Positions 23,401 to 33,958 are shown, numbered from the stretch's first letter. The stretch: DNA of 64,000 bases from Hemerocallis citrina (GCA_017893485.1 JACEHZ010000592.1:248001-312000), one strand, 5' to 3'. Notes: generated by a model from the letters alone, not told the origin. Translations and numbers: made by a program.

Positions 23401-26247
23401 ATCAATGCAAATTCTCCATGTTCCGTTGGACTTCTTCACCATTACTACGTTCGATAACCATTCAGGGTAGTTTACCTCCTGTATGAATCGGGCCTTCAGC
23501 AATTTATCTACCTCTTCTTTAATAGCGAGCTGTCGCTCGGGGGCGAACTTACGCCTCTTCTGCTGAACCGGTTTGGACCCCGGATCAACACTCAAGCGGT
23601 GAACTAAGAGCTCTTCAGAGATACCGGGCATGTCAGCCGCGGACCATGCGAAGAGGTCTTGATTGTCTCGGATGCATTCCACAATATCTGAGTATAGGGC
23701 GGACGGGAGGGCCTTGCTTACGAAGAACTTGCGGGTCGGCTCTTGTTCGGAGAAGAGCACCTCCTCCAGTTCGTCCGCTGGCTCGGAGGTCGGTCTTGTG
23801 GAATCTTGGGGAATTTCCAGGGTCTCTAGAGAGAGGACGGGCCCAAGGGTCGAAGTCATGTAGCATTTCCGGGCCTGCTCCTGATTTCCCCTTACTTCTC
23901 CGACCCCGGATCGGGTGGGAAATTTCATCTTCAGATGATATGCCGAGGGGACTGCTTCCAGAGCCGCGAGGCCTGGCCTGCCCAAAATGACGTTGTAGGC
24001 AGCGGGAACATCCACTACCATGAAGTCCATTGGCTCCGTTCTGGTGGTAGGGGTTTGTCCGGCAGTTACATCGAGGGTGATCACCCCTTCTATAGTTACC
24101 GGAACCCCCGTGAACCCATGGAGAGTGTAACCGGCGGGTTTGAGTCTGTCTCTGGAGAGCTTTAGGCCTTTGAAAGCGGAGAGGAATAGGATGTTGACGG
24201 AGCTGCCGTTATCGACTAAGATTCTCTCCACTTTGAAATTTGCCATGTGGAGGCTAATGACGAGAGCGTCACAATGCGGGATACGGACTCCCTCGAGGTC
24301 TTCGTCGGAGAAGGTAACTGGCACTCCGAGGCCCTTGGGAGGAGGCGTGGTTCGGACTGAATTGACCTCTCTGATAAACGCTTTTCGGGAGGAGTTCGAG
24401 AAGCCTCCCATCGGACCCCCATGGATGAGGTGGAGGACTCGCTCTTCCTCGAAGTCTGGCGTCTCTTCTCTTTCCGGACGCTTGTTAGCCCCCCGAGGCG
24501 GGAGAGGGGGCTCGGCTCGGTCCTTTTTTACAAACTTCGTCAGCTGTCCCCTCTGGATAAGGGCTTCGATCTCGTTTCTCAGAGCACGGCAGTCGTTGGT
24601 GTCATGCCCGTGGTCCCGGTGATAGCGGCACCATTTCTCTTTATCTCTTCTCTTGGCGGGAGTATTCATTTTGGGAGCTGGAGGCAAGACCCCGTCTTTT
24701 TCGACCTCCATGAAGATGGCCGAGAGGTTAGCGTTGAGGGGAGTGAACTTCTCAAATCTAGGGGGAGGTCGGCGCTGGCCGGCATTATCCTTCTGGAGCT
24801 TCTTGGCTCCTTCTTCTTCTGCCCCCTTCCTTTTGAGTCCGGAGGCGGGCGCTTCCCAGTTGGGGGGTCGCTCGGCCTCTTCGGCCCGAATGTACTTTTC
24901 GGTGCGAAGAAGAAGGTCGGAAAAGTCATGTGGGGGTTTCTTAGCAAGGGAGGAGCGGAGGTTGGAATTGAGAATGTTGGATTGGAATGCTGCGGTAGCG
25001 ACGGATTGGTCGAGGGATGCGATGGTTCTGGCCTCGGCTGTGAATCTCTTCACGTAGTCCCTCAATTTTTCCCCCTTTTGCTGACGGAGGTGCAATAGTG
25101 AGATGCTGGTTTTCTCGGTCCTTCGGCTGCTGACGAAATGGGTGATGAACAGGGTCTCGAACTGTTCGAAGGAGAATATTGATGCCGGGGCAAGACGAGA
25201 GTACCATTCTCGAGCCGGGCCTTTCAGAGTTGCTGGGAATGTCTTGCAGAGGAGGGCATCGGACGCTTGATGGAGGAGCATCAAAGTCTTAAAGCCTTCG
25301 ATGTGGTCAACTGGATCGGTCTCCCCAGTGTAGTTCTCGAACTGGGGAGGTTTGAAGCCGAAGGGAACAGGAGTATCCACTATGGTCCGGGAGAACGGGG
25401 GTCGGCTAGGACGGAGGGTCCTCCCCCTGAGTTCTTCTTCTCGGTTTATTTGTCCCAAGAGTTTTTCCACCTCGTTCAGGCGGCGGTTCATGGTGTCATC
25501 TCTCCGGCGGTGATCTGCCGAGCCACGGGACTCGTCTTCGTAAGATAGGGAGCGAGGGCTGCGGCGACGGTAGCTTCGGGAACGACGAGGACTTGGGGTG
25601 CGCCTGGAATTGGTAGGAGCGGGTCGAGGAGAAGGGGAACGTTGGCGAGGGCTCCGGACCGGAGGAGGGGAGGGGGCCCTCGGCTCATTGGGATTCTGAC
25701 GAAGATTGAGGGCCTGTTGTACCATTGCTTGGAATTGCTGGAACTCGGCACGGGTGATGGGTGCCTCATTGTCCCGATGCTGCTGCCGACCTGCGGGAGA
25801 GTGCCTCCTTCGGTAGTGATCGGGGGAGTCTTTTCTCCCTCTTCGGGCGGGGGACCCCCTGTGTCCCCGGTGTCGGGGGGATCGCTCTTGGCGGGAGGCC
25901 TCTCCCCGAGCCCGCTTTTCGTCCAGATGGCGTCGAAGGTCCTTATCCTCCGGGCGTTTGGGATGGGCATCGTGGCGACCAGAGGCTCGGGGATGATGGG
26001 AGGCCATGGAGGCACTGGAGGCGTTGTGGATGGAGAGGTTCTCTTGGTGAAGAGGCTGTTTCTGAGGGTTAGGACCCTTTGGATCAGGAGGGGGGTTCTG
26101 TTGAAGCGGCTCTTCCATGGTAGGAGGGAGTTGCCCTTGTTGCTGAGCGGGATCAGGATGGACTTCTTGCTGGTCAGGGTTGGGCGCTCGGTTGGAGCCC
26201 CTGGATCTAACTTTGCGAGGCGGCATGGTAGGAGAGAACCTGTTCAC
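20485..26247 (-). CDS. gag-pol: Gag-Pol polyprotein of the Tat/Retand element (intact, 1920 aa)
   Basis: A single uninterrupted frame encodes the capsid protein and enzymes for reverse transcription and integration. In order there is an Arg/Pro-rich N-terminus (1-290) and a retrotransposon gag domain (about 295-400). A zinc knuckle of the [14 protein letters not shown] type follows, starting at Cys540. The aspartic protease carries DNGSS (Asp679). Reverse transcriptase has YVDD at 1046-1049. After it come a first RNase H (about 1190-1290) and a second, archaeal-type RNase H beginning YVDGSS (Asp1329). Integrase has an HHCC zinc finger (about 1550-1600) and catalytic Asp1624, Asp1684 and Glu1720 (D-D35E). 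The double RNase H identifies the Tat lineage. Start could be Met1 or Met8; only about 35 bp separate it from the primer-binding site. All catalytic residues I can check are present. No chromodomain is seen. Confidence 0.95.
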   Translation of the reverse strand: MNRFSPTMPPRKVRSRGSNRAPNPDQQEVHPDPAQQQGQLPPTMEEPLQQNPPPDPKGPNPQKQPLHQENLSIHNASSASMASHHPRASGRHDAHPKRPEDKDLRRHLDEKRARGEASRQERSPRHRGHRGSPARRGRKDSPDHYRRRHSPAGRQQHRDNEAPITRAEFQQFQAMVQQALNLRQNPNEPRAPSPPPVRSPRQRSPSPRPAPTNSRRTPSPRRSRSYRRRSPRSLSYEDESRGSADHRRRDDTMNRRLNEVEKLLGQINREEELRGRTLRPSRPPFSRTIVDTPVPFGFKPPQFENYTGETDPVDHIEGFKTLMLLHQASDALLCKTFPATLKGPAREWYSRLAPASIFSFEQFETLFITHFVSSRRTEKTSISLLHLRQQKGEKLRDYVKRFTAEARTIASLDQSVATAAFQSNILNSNLRSSLAKKPPHDFSDLLLRTEKYIRAEEAERPPNWEAPASGLKRKGAEEEGAKKLQKDNAGQRRPPPRFEKFTPLNANLSAIFMEVEKDGVLPPAPKMNTPAKRRDKEKWCRYHRDHGHDTNDCRALRNEIEALIQRGQLTKFVKKDRAEPPLPPRGANKRPEREETPDFEEERVLHLIHGGPMGGFSNSSRKAFIREVNSVRTTPPPKGLGVPVTFSDEDLEGVRIPHCDALVISLHMANFKVERILVDNGSSVNILFLSAFKGLKLSRDRLKPAGYTLHGFTGVPVTIEGVITLDVTAGQTPTTRTEPMDFMVVDVPAAYNVILGRPGLAALEAVPSAYHLKMKFPTRSGVGEVRGNQEQARKCYMTSTLGPVLSLETLEIPQDSTRPTSEPADELEEVLFSEQEPTRKFFVSKALPSALYSDIVECIRDNQDLFAWSAADMPGISEELLVHRLSVDPGSKPVQQKRRKFAPERQLAIKEEVDKLLKARFIQEVNYPEWLSNVVMVKKSNGTWRICIDFTDLNKACPKDPFPLPSIDTLIDATSGHELLSFMDAFSGYNQIRMFPPDIPKTSFVTDQGLYCYRVMPFGLKNAGATYQRLVNKVFQAQIGRNMEVYVDDMLVKSIRGADHVTDLQEAFGVLRRNNMRLNPNKCAFGVSSGKFLGFMVSQRGIEANPEKIKAILDMAPPRNVKEVQRLTGRLAAIGRFLSKSGEKCLPFFKALRGAKGFEWGQQQQDSFDQLKAYLVNPPLLSKPVPGEPLYLYLAASEQTLSAVLVREEERAQKPIYYVSKVLRDAELRYPKIEKMAYALVMAARKLRPYFQSHSVVVLTDQPLKQILHKPETSGRLMKWSIELSQHDITYQPRTAIKAQALAEFIVETTIPESGQAAKGPPVWSVYVDGSSCNEGSGAGVILAGPDGFLLQYSLRINFKASNNEAEYEALIAGLRMARNAGARRLRVFSDSQLIVNQVLGEYEARDDRMAKYLSKVKSLMALFDEALIQRIPREENAQADALSKLASSSLQGLEQTVLIEVLLRPSIEDETPDSVEALPVLLEDNWMKPIVEFLRNGLLPEDPREARRIRARAERFTLLEGVLYKRSFTQADGRPYLRCLSPEQADYALQELHEGIGGAHSGSRALARKVLNYGYYWPTLLRDAERHVRQCSSCQKYADIRRLPQAPLTSLSSPVPFAMWGMDLLGPFPPAPGQLKFLVVAVDYFSKWIEAEPLATITEHRVVQFFWKSVICRFGIPRVIVTDNGTQFTGAAFRALCEDLTIQHRFSSVSHPQSNGQAENANRQILAGIKKRLDKCSKGLWVDQLPNVLWNHRTTKRTPTGESPFNLTYGAEAIIPLEVGIPSPRLIAYEEEQNARELRTSLDLIDEIRERAAIRQQAYRRRIELAYNKRVRPTDLKEGDLVLRKLAISFPGLKSKLAPNWEGPYKISKVIRPGTYKLEDLEGREIPRTWNADHLLKYQGKTTTSLQVTRDAEPFPSFL

Positions 26248-26280
26248 CGGGAAGAGGAGAGGTCCCTATTCGTTAGTTTC

Positions 26281-26296
26281 CCACAGACGGCGCCAA
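26281..26296 (-). other. Primer-binding site of the Tat element
   Basis: Two bases inside the 5' LTR, the minus strand reads TTGGCGCCGTCTGTGG, complementary to the 3' end of a tRNA ending in GGCGCCA. I recall similar sites in other Tat elements but do not assign the tRNA species. Confidence 0.8.
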
Positions 26297-26298
26297 TC

Positions 26299-26959
26299 TG
26301 TTGCCGCTAAATTTGGTGTGGGGGCAAACAGATAGAACTTGTGGATTCTTGGGGAAACTGAATAGGAAAACCTGCGTACCTGTTCCGTCGGGCCTCGTTC
26401 GTCGTTCCTGCCGTGCACCTGCAAAAAGTGCGAGACACCGGGGGGGATCCCGGCGACGCACCCTCCGACGCTCAAGTCAGTAATCGAAGAGATTATGAAG
26501 GAGCGTAAAAACTGGTGAAGAGTTGATTACCTGTTAATGGAGATGGGTGAAGGGTATTTATAGGCGTCTTAGGGAATGGTTTTAGGAATGTAATCCCCGT
26601 GATTAGATAAGGAATATTCCTCGTAGTCAGATAAGGTATGTAATCTGATAAGGTATATTCCCTGTAATCAGTTAAGGAATTTTAATCCCCAAATCCCAGT
26701 GAAAAGGTAGATGTCCATCAGGGTCGTTGATCGTGTTTAATCAGGAATCCTGACTCTGCCTTGTTGGATTGGGAGCGCAGCGGGTTGAGATCCGCGCCCT
26801 CTTGTTGGCGGATCCATTCGCGGATCATTGGGCCCTAGGAGGGCAGATCCAATACCCGTTTTGGTCCTCTTGTGGGCGAAATTACCGTTTTACCCTCAGG
26901 TCTCAAGATTCGTGCCTGATTTGGACGGTTCCGATTAAATCCCATTTTTAGCCATATCA
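26299..26959 (-). repeat. 5' LTR of the Tat/Retand element
   Basis: Same 661 bp as 12352-13012 with no difference seen. For this minus-strand element it is the promoter-bearing upstream LTR. It abuts the TSD ATACT at 26960-26964. Confidence 0.95.
26555..26562 (-). promoter_or_regulatory. TATA box driving the Tat element
   Basis: Minus strand CCTATAAATACCC in the 5' LTR. Transcription would start about 30 bp to the left (near 26525) and run through gag-pol. Confidence 0.7.
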
Positions 26960-27616
26960 ATACTTGATACTTGATACTTGATACTTGATACATGTTATCT
27001 GTACCCTGTTAGCACATTACATTACTTGATCTTATTCATGATTCATGCTAGTTCTGTTTTTTTATCATGTTTATACCATGCTATGTAATTTATTCTTTCC
27101 CATGCACTTGTGCCTGGACTACAAGCGGCCTGTAACTTGTATTGACGGGAGTTTGTTTTTATTTTCCTCTTCCTGCAATTTGCTAAATTGCAGATCATGG
27201 AGATCAGCTGCCAGATGGAGTAGGTGATCCGAGATACTAGTTGCTGGAGTTTTGCTATTATCATTTCCTACTACAATTATTATTATTTCCTGTTTCTATT
27301 TGAATAATGTATCTTGAACAATTATACTTGGTTACTTAGATTATTTTGTATTTTGGGCAATGTGACACGGGATTATTGATTTGTTCAGATCTGGTTTATT
27401 TGAGATTATTATATTTTAGTTTCAAGTAAATTCCTGTTGGTATATTGATTCATATGTGAATGTGTGGTTGACTTCTCTTGTTTCCTACTCTGATTATTCC
27501 TGTGAAATGTTGTAAAGATACTGACAGCTTATGGATGATGAAAATCATTCGCTGGACTTAGTCACACATCCGTATTCTATATTCCATATTCTCTTTTTGG
27601 GAAGCAGGGCATGACA
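26960..27616 (+). mobile_element. Family A LTR, copy A1, segment 4 (LTR end)
   Basis: The A1 LTR resumes after the Tat element with a short (ATACTTG)n run (26960-26990). It continues in parallel with A2 43630-44215, through a pyrimidine-rich tract and AAATTGCAG at 27192 to the terminus GCAGGGCATGACA at 27616. Without the three insertions, about 3.5 kb of this LTR is visible. Confidence 0.85.
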
Positions 27617-27740
27617 AGGTTTTTTAGTGGTATCAGAGCTCAGGTTTGGCTAATGTATTAGTTTGACTGATATATTAGACAAACTTGGCTCGATCTGGGA
27701 TCGACACAACAGTACACAGACCATGCATACATGAATGAAT
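27617..27740 (+). mobile_element. Primer-binding site and leader of family A element A1
   Basis: TGGTATCAGAGC at 27628-27639 matches the complement of the initiator tRNA-Met 3' end, so 27616 is a 5' LTR border and the element is on +. The leader GGTTTGGCTAATGTATTAG matches A2 at 44242. Similarity to A2 fades near 27740, where the rest of A1 is replaced by unrelated sequence. Confidence 0.8.
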
Positions 27741-28044
27741 AATAATCAACATTGATCTAGACACTAGTCTTATTCCATTCTTTTTTTATTCCTTCTTATT
27801 CAATCCCTTGATTCCTTGATTCTTCGGTCTTTTTCAGTCGTCCTCTTTTATTTATTTCTTCTTGGGTATGAATTCATTCTTTTTGTACCCATATTCCTTA
27901 ATTCTAGTGTTATCCATTCTTTTCTTCTTGCTTGGTTCGTTGGTTGGCATTGCTGGATCTACTTCGACTTGCCAGCAGCTTGGATCTTCTCCAAGAGAGG
28001 AAGTTTCGTCCTTTGCTCCAAGATGTGCATGCAGAGTCTTCTCG
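27741..28044. other. Unassigned stretch, no gene supported
   Basis: T/C-rich sequence between the A1 leader and the tRNA-like segment. Short frames on both strands have no recognisable domain. It could be the rest of the A1 leader or the flank of the tRNA fragment. Confidence 0.4.
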
Positions 28045-28100
28045 ATCAGAGTGGCGCAGCGGAAGCGTCCTGGGCCCATAATCCACAGGTCCCATGATTC
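28045..28100 (+). tRNA. 5' fragment of initiator tRNA-Met (pseudogene)
   Basis: ATCAGAGTGGCGCAGCGGAA, then a CCCATAA anticodon loop (CAT) and CACAGGTCCCA follow the order of the plant initiator tRNA-Met through acceptor strand, D arm, anticodon arm and variable region, with a few changes. The T arm and 3' acceptor strand are missing, so no cloverleaf can close. The A box (GTGGCGCAGCGG) is intact; the B box is not. It could also be the head of a tRNA-derived SINE. Confidence 0.65.
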
Positions 28101-28140
28101 TCTTGTTGTTGTTTCTCCTTCCCTGCATTGTTTGCTTATA

Positions 28141-28208
28141 TCCTGTAATTGTATTTCTTCACAAATATTGTTAGCAATTTCCTAGTTTATGAAATTCAAG
28201 TTCTAACA
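28141..28208 (+). repeat. Truncated 5' LTR of copia element 1
   Basis: TCCTGTAATTGTATTTCTTC to TTCTAACA matches the last 68 bp of the 3' LTR (ending 32489) with one difference. The upstream 1 kb of the LTR is absent. Confidence 0.8.
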
Positions 28209-28324
28209 ATCTTAAAGCAAACATTTTCCTCTATTCTAAAGTTTTTGTGAAGATTATTTACAGGCACTGTTATCATTTCGGGAAAACAAAACAACTAACG
28301 GTTCTATTTCAACTGTTTCAGAAC

Positions 28325-28846
28325 ATGGAAAACACACAAAAAGATAATGTTAGTGGACTTATCAGTGAACAAACACCAGTGACTCAAAATGTGATTGCAC
28401 AATCGGTTGTGGCACAAACGGTCATTCTTCCCACACATATAACTATGGGAGAAAAACCAAAAAAGTTCAATGGAACTGGATTCAAGAAGTGGCAAGGGAA
28501 GATGCAGTTCTACCAGACCACCTTGAAGTTGGACATGTTTTTCACTGAAACTGCCCCTATACTGGTTCCTATGAAATTTAAGGTAGATAACTGCGAGAAA
28601 TGTGAAGTTTGCACAGAGGCCAAACTCACTAAAACTCCATCACGTTCTGTAGAAAGAAACACTGAAACTCTAGGTCTAATTCACACGGACCCGTGTGATT
28701 TAAAATACGTGCAGACCAAAGGCGACAAAAAGTATTTTGTGACATTCATAGATGATTGCACAAAATTCTGTTATGTATACTTGTTACATAGCAAAAATGA
28801 GGCATTGGATAAATTCAAGGAATATAAGCTTGAGGTTGAGAATTAA
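28325..28846 (+). pseudogene. Copia gag N-terminus joined to integrase N-terminus (internal deletion)
   Basis: From Met at 28325 the first 80 or so codons resemble copia gag ([19 protein letters not shown]). Near 28580 the frame passes directly into a Cys-containing pre-integrase/integrase region (CEKCEVC), then LIHTDPCDL, the first catalytic Asp region, and [17 protein letters not shown]. The gag C-terminus, zinc knuckle and protease are missing. The frame ends at TAA 28844-28846 inside the integrase core. The next piece resumes ten bases later. It is a relic of a gag-pol gene. Confidence 0.8.
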
Positions 28847-28855
28847 CTTGGCAAA

Positions 28856-29557
28856 ATGATTAAAATCGTTAGGAGTGATAGAGAAGGGGAATATGATGCA
28901 CCGTTTAATATGTTCTATTCTGAACATGGAATAATTCATCAGACTACTGCTTCTTACTCGCCTGAATCAAACGGTACTGCCGAAAGCAAGAACCGTACTC
29001 TAAAGGAGATGATGAATGCCTTATGGTTGAATTCTTTGCTACCCCAAAATATGTGGGGGGAAGCGTTGCTGACTACCAACTATATTCTCAATAAAATACC
29101 TCGCAAGAAAACTAGCAAGACACCATACGAACTATGGAAAGGTAATGTACCTTCGTATAAATACCTCAAAGTGTGGGGGTGTCTAGCAAAAGTGGTAGTA
29201 CCTAATCCAAAACAGGTCACAATAGGATCTAAGACCATTGATTGCATATTCATAGGCTATGCACACAACAGTAGTGCATATCAGTTCTTGATATATAAAT
29301 CAGATATACCAAACATCTATGTGAATATAATAATGGAATCCAGGAATGCTTCCTTCTTTGAACACGTATTTCCATGCAAGGATGCTACGTATCCAAAACG
29401 TACACGTGAGCAAGGAAATGAAACACTTCAGTTGATAAACCAGGACATGATAATGATGAGCCTAGACGAAGTAAAAGGGCTAGAACATCAAAAGTTATTT
29501 GGTCCTGACTTTGTAATGACCTTTCTATTAGAGAATGAGCCCAGAACATTCAAGTAA
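28856..29557 (+). pseudogene. Copia integrase core, C-terminal part
   Basis: The frame carries IKIVRSDREGEY (second catalytic Asp) and SPESNGTAESKNRTLKEMMN (catalytic Glu), then the conserved post-core MWGEALLTTNYILNKIP and KVWGCLAKV blocks. It is separated from the upstream integrase piece by the stop at 28844-28846. It ends at TAA 29555-29557 before the reverse transcriptase. Sequence between 29558 and 29697 is the degraded start of that domain (MWKEEIKSE-like). Confidence 0.85.
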
Positions 29558-29697
29558 GTTATGTCTACGCCTGATGCTCCTATGTGGAAGGAAGAAATCA
29601 AAAGTGAAATAGACTCCATTATGCAAAAACATGGGAGTTGGTTGATTTGCCTTATGGATGTAAAGCTTTAGGAAGCAAATAGATTTTCAAGCACAAA

Positions 29698-30521
29698 TTG
29701 AAACCAGATGGTTCAATAGAGAAACATAAGGCACAACTTGTGGTACAAGGATTTAGGCAAAAGGAAAACCTAGACTTCTTTGATACTTATTCTCTGGTCA
29801 CAAGAATAACTTCCATAAGAATGCTGATAGCTATTGCAGCTCTACGTAACCTCGAAATACATCAGATGGATGTCAAAACTGCATTTCTAAATGGGAATTT
29901 AGAAGAAGAAATATATACATGAAACAACCTGAGGACTACGTAGTTCCTGGACAGAAAAACAAGGTGTGCAGGCTTGTAAATTCTTTGTATGGACTGAAAC
30001 AAGCTCCAAAGCAATGTCCTGCAAAATTTGACAATATTATGATGTCTAATGGTTTCAAAATAAATAAATGTGGTAGGTGTATCTACATCAAAGATACTCC
30101 AAATGGATACATTCTGGTGTGTCTGTATGTAGATGACATGCTCATTATTGGTAGCAATAATGGCATTGTCAAACAAATTAAGAATATGCTTAGTGGCAAG
30201 TTTGATATGAAAGATTTGGAAGTTGCAGATGTCATGCTAGAAATCAAAGTTTCTAGGACGTCTGAGGGAATCACTATATCTGAAGCTCATTACGCTGAGA
30301 AAGTACTTGAAAGATTCAAGAATTACTCCAATGGGACTGCCAAAAGTCATGTGGATCCCAGTCTTCACTTGTTCAAAAATACGGGTGACAGCATATCACA
30401 ATTGGAATATGCACATGTAATCGGTAGTCTGATGTACTTAACAAATTGTACAAGATCGGACTTGGCACATTCAGTAAATGTACTGAGCCGCTACACAAGT
30501 AATCCAGGACGAAGTCACTGA
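29698..30521 (+). pseudogene. Copia reverse transcriptase remnant
   Basis: Two overlapping frames (29698-29922 and 29919-30521) together cover the RVT_2 domain: KAQLVVQGFRQKE, QMDVKTAFLNGNLEEEIY, then [10 protein letters not shown] and CLYVDDMLIIGS with the catalytic Asp pair. A frameshift lies near 29920, and a stop at 30519-30521 cuts off the RNase H. The gene is broken; homology is unambiguous. Confidence 0.85.
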
Positions 30522-31406
30522 AAAAGAATAACTAGCGTATTGAATTACTTGCGACATACTCAGAGTCATGGGCTGTATTACAACAGATATCAAGTAGTAT
30601 TAGAAGGCTATAGTGATGCCAACTGGATATCGGACTCCAAGAACTCGAAATCCACAAGTGAGTATGTCTTCACTCTTGGTGGTGCAGCTGTGTCATAGAA
30701 ACTCTCTAAACAAACGTTACTAGCAAGCTCCACGATGGAATCTGAGTTTATTGCTTTTGACAAAGCAGCAGAGGAAGCAGAGTGACTTCGAAACTTTTTA
30801 GAGGATATTCCTATGTGGGAAAAACCAGTACCTGCTATATGTGTACACTGTGATAGCCAATCGGCTATAGCAAGGGCACTGAGTTATATGTACAATGGTA
30901 AGTCTCGTTAGGGCTGTAAATTGGACCGGACGATATCGGACAACCATATGTTAATGCTCGGACCAAAATTGTACTCGAAAGGGCTTATGTCCGGCTTGGT
31001 CTAAGTCGGACAAAATTTTTATAGTCCGAACTCGGTTCGGTAAAGCCTCGGACTGCAATAATATTCGGACGGACTTATGTCCGGTTCGAGCTCGGTAAAG
31101 AATCGGACCGAATAATTTGTTCAAGATAGGTTCGTATAACAATTCAGACGGTCCACGGTCGGACCATTCTCGAGCCGGACTCGGACGCACGACGGACCGT
31201 CCTGTTCATTTTACACCTCTAAGTAACGTCATATCAGAAGGCGACACAAAACCATTAGACAACTACTCTCTAATGGAATAATCTCTATAGAGTATATAAA
31301 ATTGGTGGACAACTTAGCAGATCCATTTACTAAAGGTTTGTCACGAGAGCAAGTTGTGAGATCATCAAGAGGAATGTGTTTAATGCCTATGACGAAAGAG
31401 GATACT
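30522..31406 (+). pseudogene. Copia RNase H remnant split by a MITE
   Basis: Translation gives [39 protein letters not shown] and HCDSQSAIARA, all typical of copia RNase H, interrupted by at least two further stops. After GGTAAGTCTCGT the domain is split by the 313-bp insertion at 30909-31221. It resumes with CATATCAGAAGGCG and ends VDNLADPFTKGLSREQV. A purine-rich GACGAAAGAGGA precedes the 3' LTR and may be the polypurine tract. Confidence 0.8.
30909..31221. mobile_element. hAT-like MITE inside copia RNase H
   Basis: Terminal inverted repeats TAGGGCTGTAAA and TAGAGGTGTAAA bound 313 bp. The flanks AGTCTCGT (30901-30908) and AGTAACGT (31222-31229) form an 8-bp TSD with two mismatches, as expected for hAT elements. 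The body is rich in CGGAC/GTCCG words on both strands. It encodes nothing. Confidence 0.75.
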
Positions 31407-32489
31407 TGATGGAAACCCTACCTAGAAATTGGAGATCCCAAGATCTAGGTTCAAGGGGACAACTAAATCTTGTTGAATCGGCGTGAGCACTGAGAGATTA
31501 AAATCTCGTACCCACTCTTAGGATGATAAAATAGTGCTTCCTGCAAAGGGTTAGGATAAGCTTGGCTTTTAATGATTCTCATAGCTTTGAAATAAAAGTG
31601 GGGTATGACAGGATACTTTTTATGGACAATCACCTTGTAAGTGTGAAATGGGATCGTTTCTAGGAGAATGAAGAGATGCTAAATTCTCCAAGTTCACCCA
31701 CGATTAACCAGGATTGTTCAAGGCCAAAATGAACACAACAAGAGAACCTAGTTCTGTGAGGAGATGAAACTGTGTGATAGTTATTGTCTAGGTTCACATC
31801 AAAGCTCGGCTAGTTCAAGACATCATGTTCACTACCTGGTCAAGTGAATCCGATGGCTACTCACTAAGGGTGAATCCGATGGTTACTTGAATTCAGGTGG
31901 GATCTGGCCACCGGCGGTGCCGGTAAGTGATTGGATTACGTTCCTCTCGTCGAGTACTATTCCGTAATGTACTCACTTGCCAAAAACGATTTCCGTATGA
32001 ATGAGAAATGTAGGTCCAAAGTTGGGTGCTCGAAATGTACTAACTTGGGCAGTTGGAATGGATAATCCCACATCGGAAGATGGGAAAGATTTTCTCTAGT
32101 ATATAAGCTAAAGAAATGGACTAAATGGCGTAGCCTTGGGGTTACCACTAACGTGTAGTGGAGAGATGACCTAGCCAAAATAACAAACACCCACACGAGC
32201 ATGCGCCCAGCCCGGCCCCGGCTTGGTTTGGTCTGGATTGGCCTATATTTTTTTGCCCCGCTCCAAAATTTTTCCCAGCTGCTGCTCTTCAGGGAAAGGT
32301 AATACAGTTGTATTCTGGGAGGCAATTCGTCAACCACCGTCACACTATGGGATGAATTTTGCTTTAAGGACAGAGATCTTAATCTCGACTCTGTATTAAA
32401 GTTCTGGTTTGTTCTTTTATTTCCTGTAATTGTATTTCTTCACAAATATTTTTAGCAATTTCCTAGTTTATGAAATTCAAGTTCTAACA
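31407..32489 (+). repeat. 3' LTR of copia element 1
   Basis: Starts TGATGGAAACCC after a purine-rich stretch and ends CAAGTTCTAACA; 1083 bp. Only its last 68 bp have a counterpart at the 5' side. A frame on the minus strand at 31957-32343 has no recognisable domain. Confidence 0.8.
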
Positions 32490-32559
32490 TTGCATAAGGT
32501 TGTAAAAGAGGTTGTGGGTGTAACATTATTGTTAGATGTTAGTTACTGTAAATGACTTC

Positions 32560-32763
32560 CAGGGCCGGCCCCAACCTTGGGCAGGTGAGGAGGCCGCCTC
32601 AGATCCCGAATTTTTTACAATTTTAGGTGCCCCAAATTTTTATTTTCCTTATAAATATATGCATGTGTTTTAAACGTAATAAAATTATATTGTTATTAGG
32701 GATCCCAAAAATAATTATTTTGGCATTTTGCCTCAGACCTTTAGGAACTCAGGGCCGGCCCTG
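32560..32763. mobile_element. hAT-like MITE with CAGGGCCGGCCC ends
   Basis: The left end reads CAGGGCCGGCCCCAACC and the right end CTCAGGGCCGGCCCTG, giving a 12-bp inverted repeat. The putative 8-bp TSDs ATGACTTC and ATTTCTTT agree at five positions only, so the copy is old. The body has the GGTGCCCCAAATTTTT pattern seen in small plant hAT derivatives. There is no coding sequence. Confidence 0.7.
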
Positions 32764-33377
32764 ATTTCTTTGCATATGTCTATCTTATTAATGTTCTGTT
32801 GCACACTGTTAGTCATATTGACGATGAGCAGTCCTTTGTTTTTTAGCTGCTAGCTTATATTGTCAAATAAGCTAAGTAATACAAATTCGGTTTTCTGTGT
32901 ACCAAACTAAATATTTTCAAATTCAAGTTAGGAGAAAGACGTTAAACAAACGGAGAGAAATAATTAAATTGTGCCCCTGTCGAAAAGTCCTATAGTATCT
33001 TATAACCATATGCATGACTAGCTGATCCAAGAATCTTTAAAGAATCGAAGAACAGCCAATATGTTTAGATTTAAATCGTACATCATCAGGATCATAGATT
33101 AAAAGTGTAAAACTCTCAACCTTCACCATAATCTCAGCGTTGGTGCAATAATAGTATCTTTTGTTGGTGCAATAATAGTATCTTTTACCTGGTACCATAA
33201 CAAGCCAACTTAATTCTCACCCAACAGACATAGATTAAAATGCGGATTGAATAAAACGAATTAAATAACCATTGTGCACACCTGACATCTTGGTTCATAA
33301 AAAAGCAAGTCGATATGCCATAAATTAAATAGCTGTTAATGTTAAGGTTAACACAGAGATTGAAAAATATTATTAAA
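32764..33377. other. Unassigned stretch, possibly LTR of copia element 2
   Basis: No domain or gene is supported. A 23-25 bp direct repeat (TTGGTGCAATAATAGTATC) occurs twice at about 33139 and 33164. Because the minus-strand copia element 2 has its 3' LTR starting at 36395, and two insertions separate it from this stretch, part of this sequence may be that LTR. Confidence 0.35.
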
Positions 33378-33958
33378 CTAGATTTGCCCGTGGGCACGTG
33401 CCTACGGCACGTCTTCGGAACGATACAACACACGAAAAGTCCTGTAAACAGTAAAACAACAATTATATAGTTCAAGTTTGAATAGTATGACAATAATTAG
33501 TTGTAAATAAAAGTCCATGTTTCTATTAGTATATGTTGAAAAATAATTATAAATGAGGATGTAAAATTCAACTTTTTAGAACTTTAAGGATGGAAAATGA
33601 TGAAATTTAACTGTTGAAGAGATATTTACTATTTCCAATATAACATGTACAATAAAAAAAACATAAAAATTCTGAAAATTTTACAAACCTGATATGTTAA
33701 AATCTAAATTTTTAAGTAAATAAAGAAAGAATGGGAGAGAGAGGGGGAGAGAGAGAAAGAGAAAAATATGAAAAGGTGAAGAGATGAGAGATAGTAATAA
33801 AGTAATGAGTTTTTTAGTTTTGGGGGGGAAAATTTAACTTTGGGGTTTGAAATTTTAGGCGGGAAAATATGTTTTGGGAAAATCAATTTATGCCATTGAT
33901 TTTAGGGGAGATTGAATGAGAGCCACTTGATAGCTTTCTTTGTAATTTATTATATAGA
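33378..33958 (-). mobile_element. Non-autonomous Helitron, copy 2
   Basis: On the minus strand it begins TCTATATAATAAATTAC and ends in a CCGTAGGCACGTGCCCACGG hairpin followed by GCAAATCTAG. That is the TC...hairpin...CTAG structure of Helitrons. It sits between A (33377) and T (33959), the expected AT target. Length is 581 bp and nothing is encoded. Both ends match copy 1 at 846-1633. Confidence 0.8.

Larger units (their letters stand above)
12352..26959 (-). mobile_element. Complete Tat/Retand-type Ty3/gypsy retrotransposon
   Basis: A 14.6-kb element in minus orientation. Direct LTRs of 661 bp (12352-13012 and 26299-26959) are identical as far as I can read them. The TSD is ATACT (12347-12351 and 26960-26964). 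A primer-binding site lies inside the right LTR and a polypurine tract inside the left LTR. Gag-pol fills 20485-26247. The remaining 7.5 kb before the 3' LTR carries two tandem arrays and an opposite-strand gene. Two RNase H domains in pol, arrays in the 3' region and the opposite-strand reading frame are traits known for the Tat lineage, especially Retand. Identical LTRs and an open gag-pol indicate a very recent insertion that could still be competent. Confidence 0.9.
28141..32489 (+). mobile_element. Decayed Ty1/copia element 1
   Basis: Order on +: 68 bp of a 5'-truncated LTR (28141-28208), gag/integrase fusion, integrase, reverse transcriptase, RNase H (split by a MITE), then a full 3' LTR (31407-32489). 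Coding parts contain several stops and frameshifts and an internal deletion. Because the left LTR is truncated, no TSD can be read. The order GAG-INT-RT-RH defines copia. Confidence 0.85.

Noticed and set aside
24421..26310. Frames of 222 and 225 codons on + opposite gag
   Set aside because: They are shadows of the GC-rich gag region; no domain, promoter or codon support.
31957..32343. 128-codon minus-strand frame
   Set aside because: It lies within the copia 3' LTR and has no recognisable domain.
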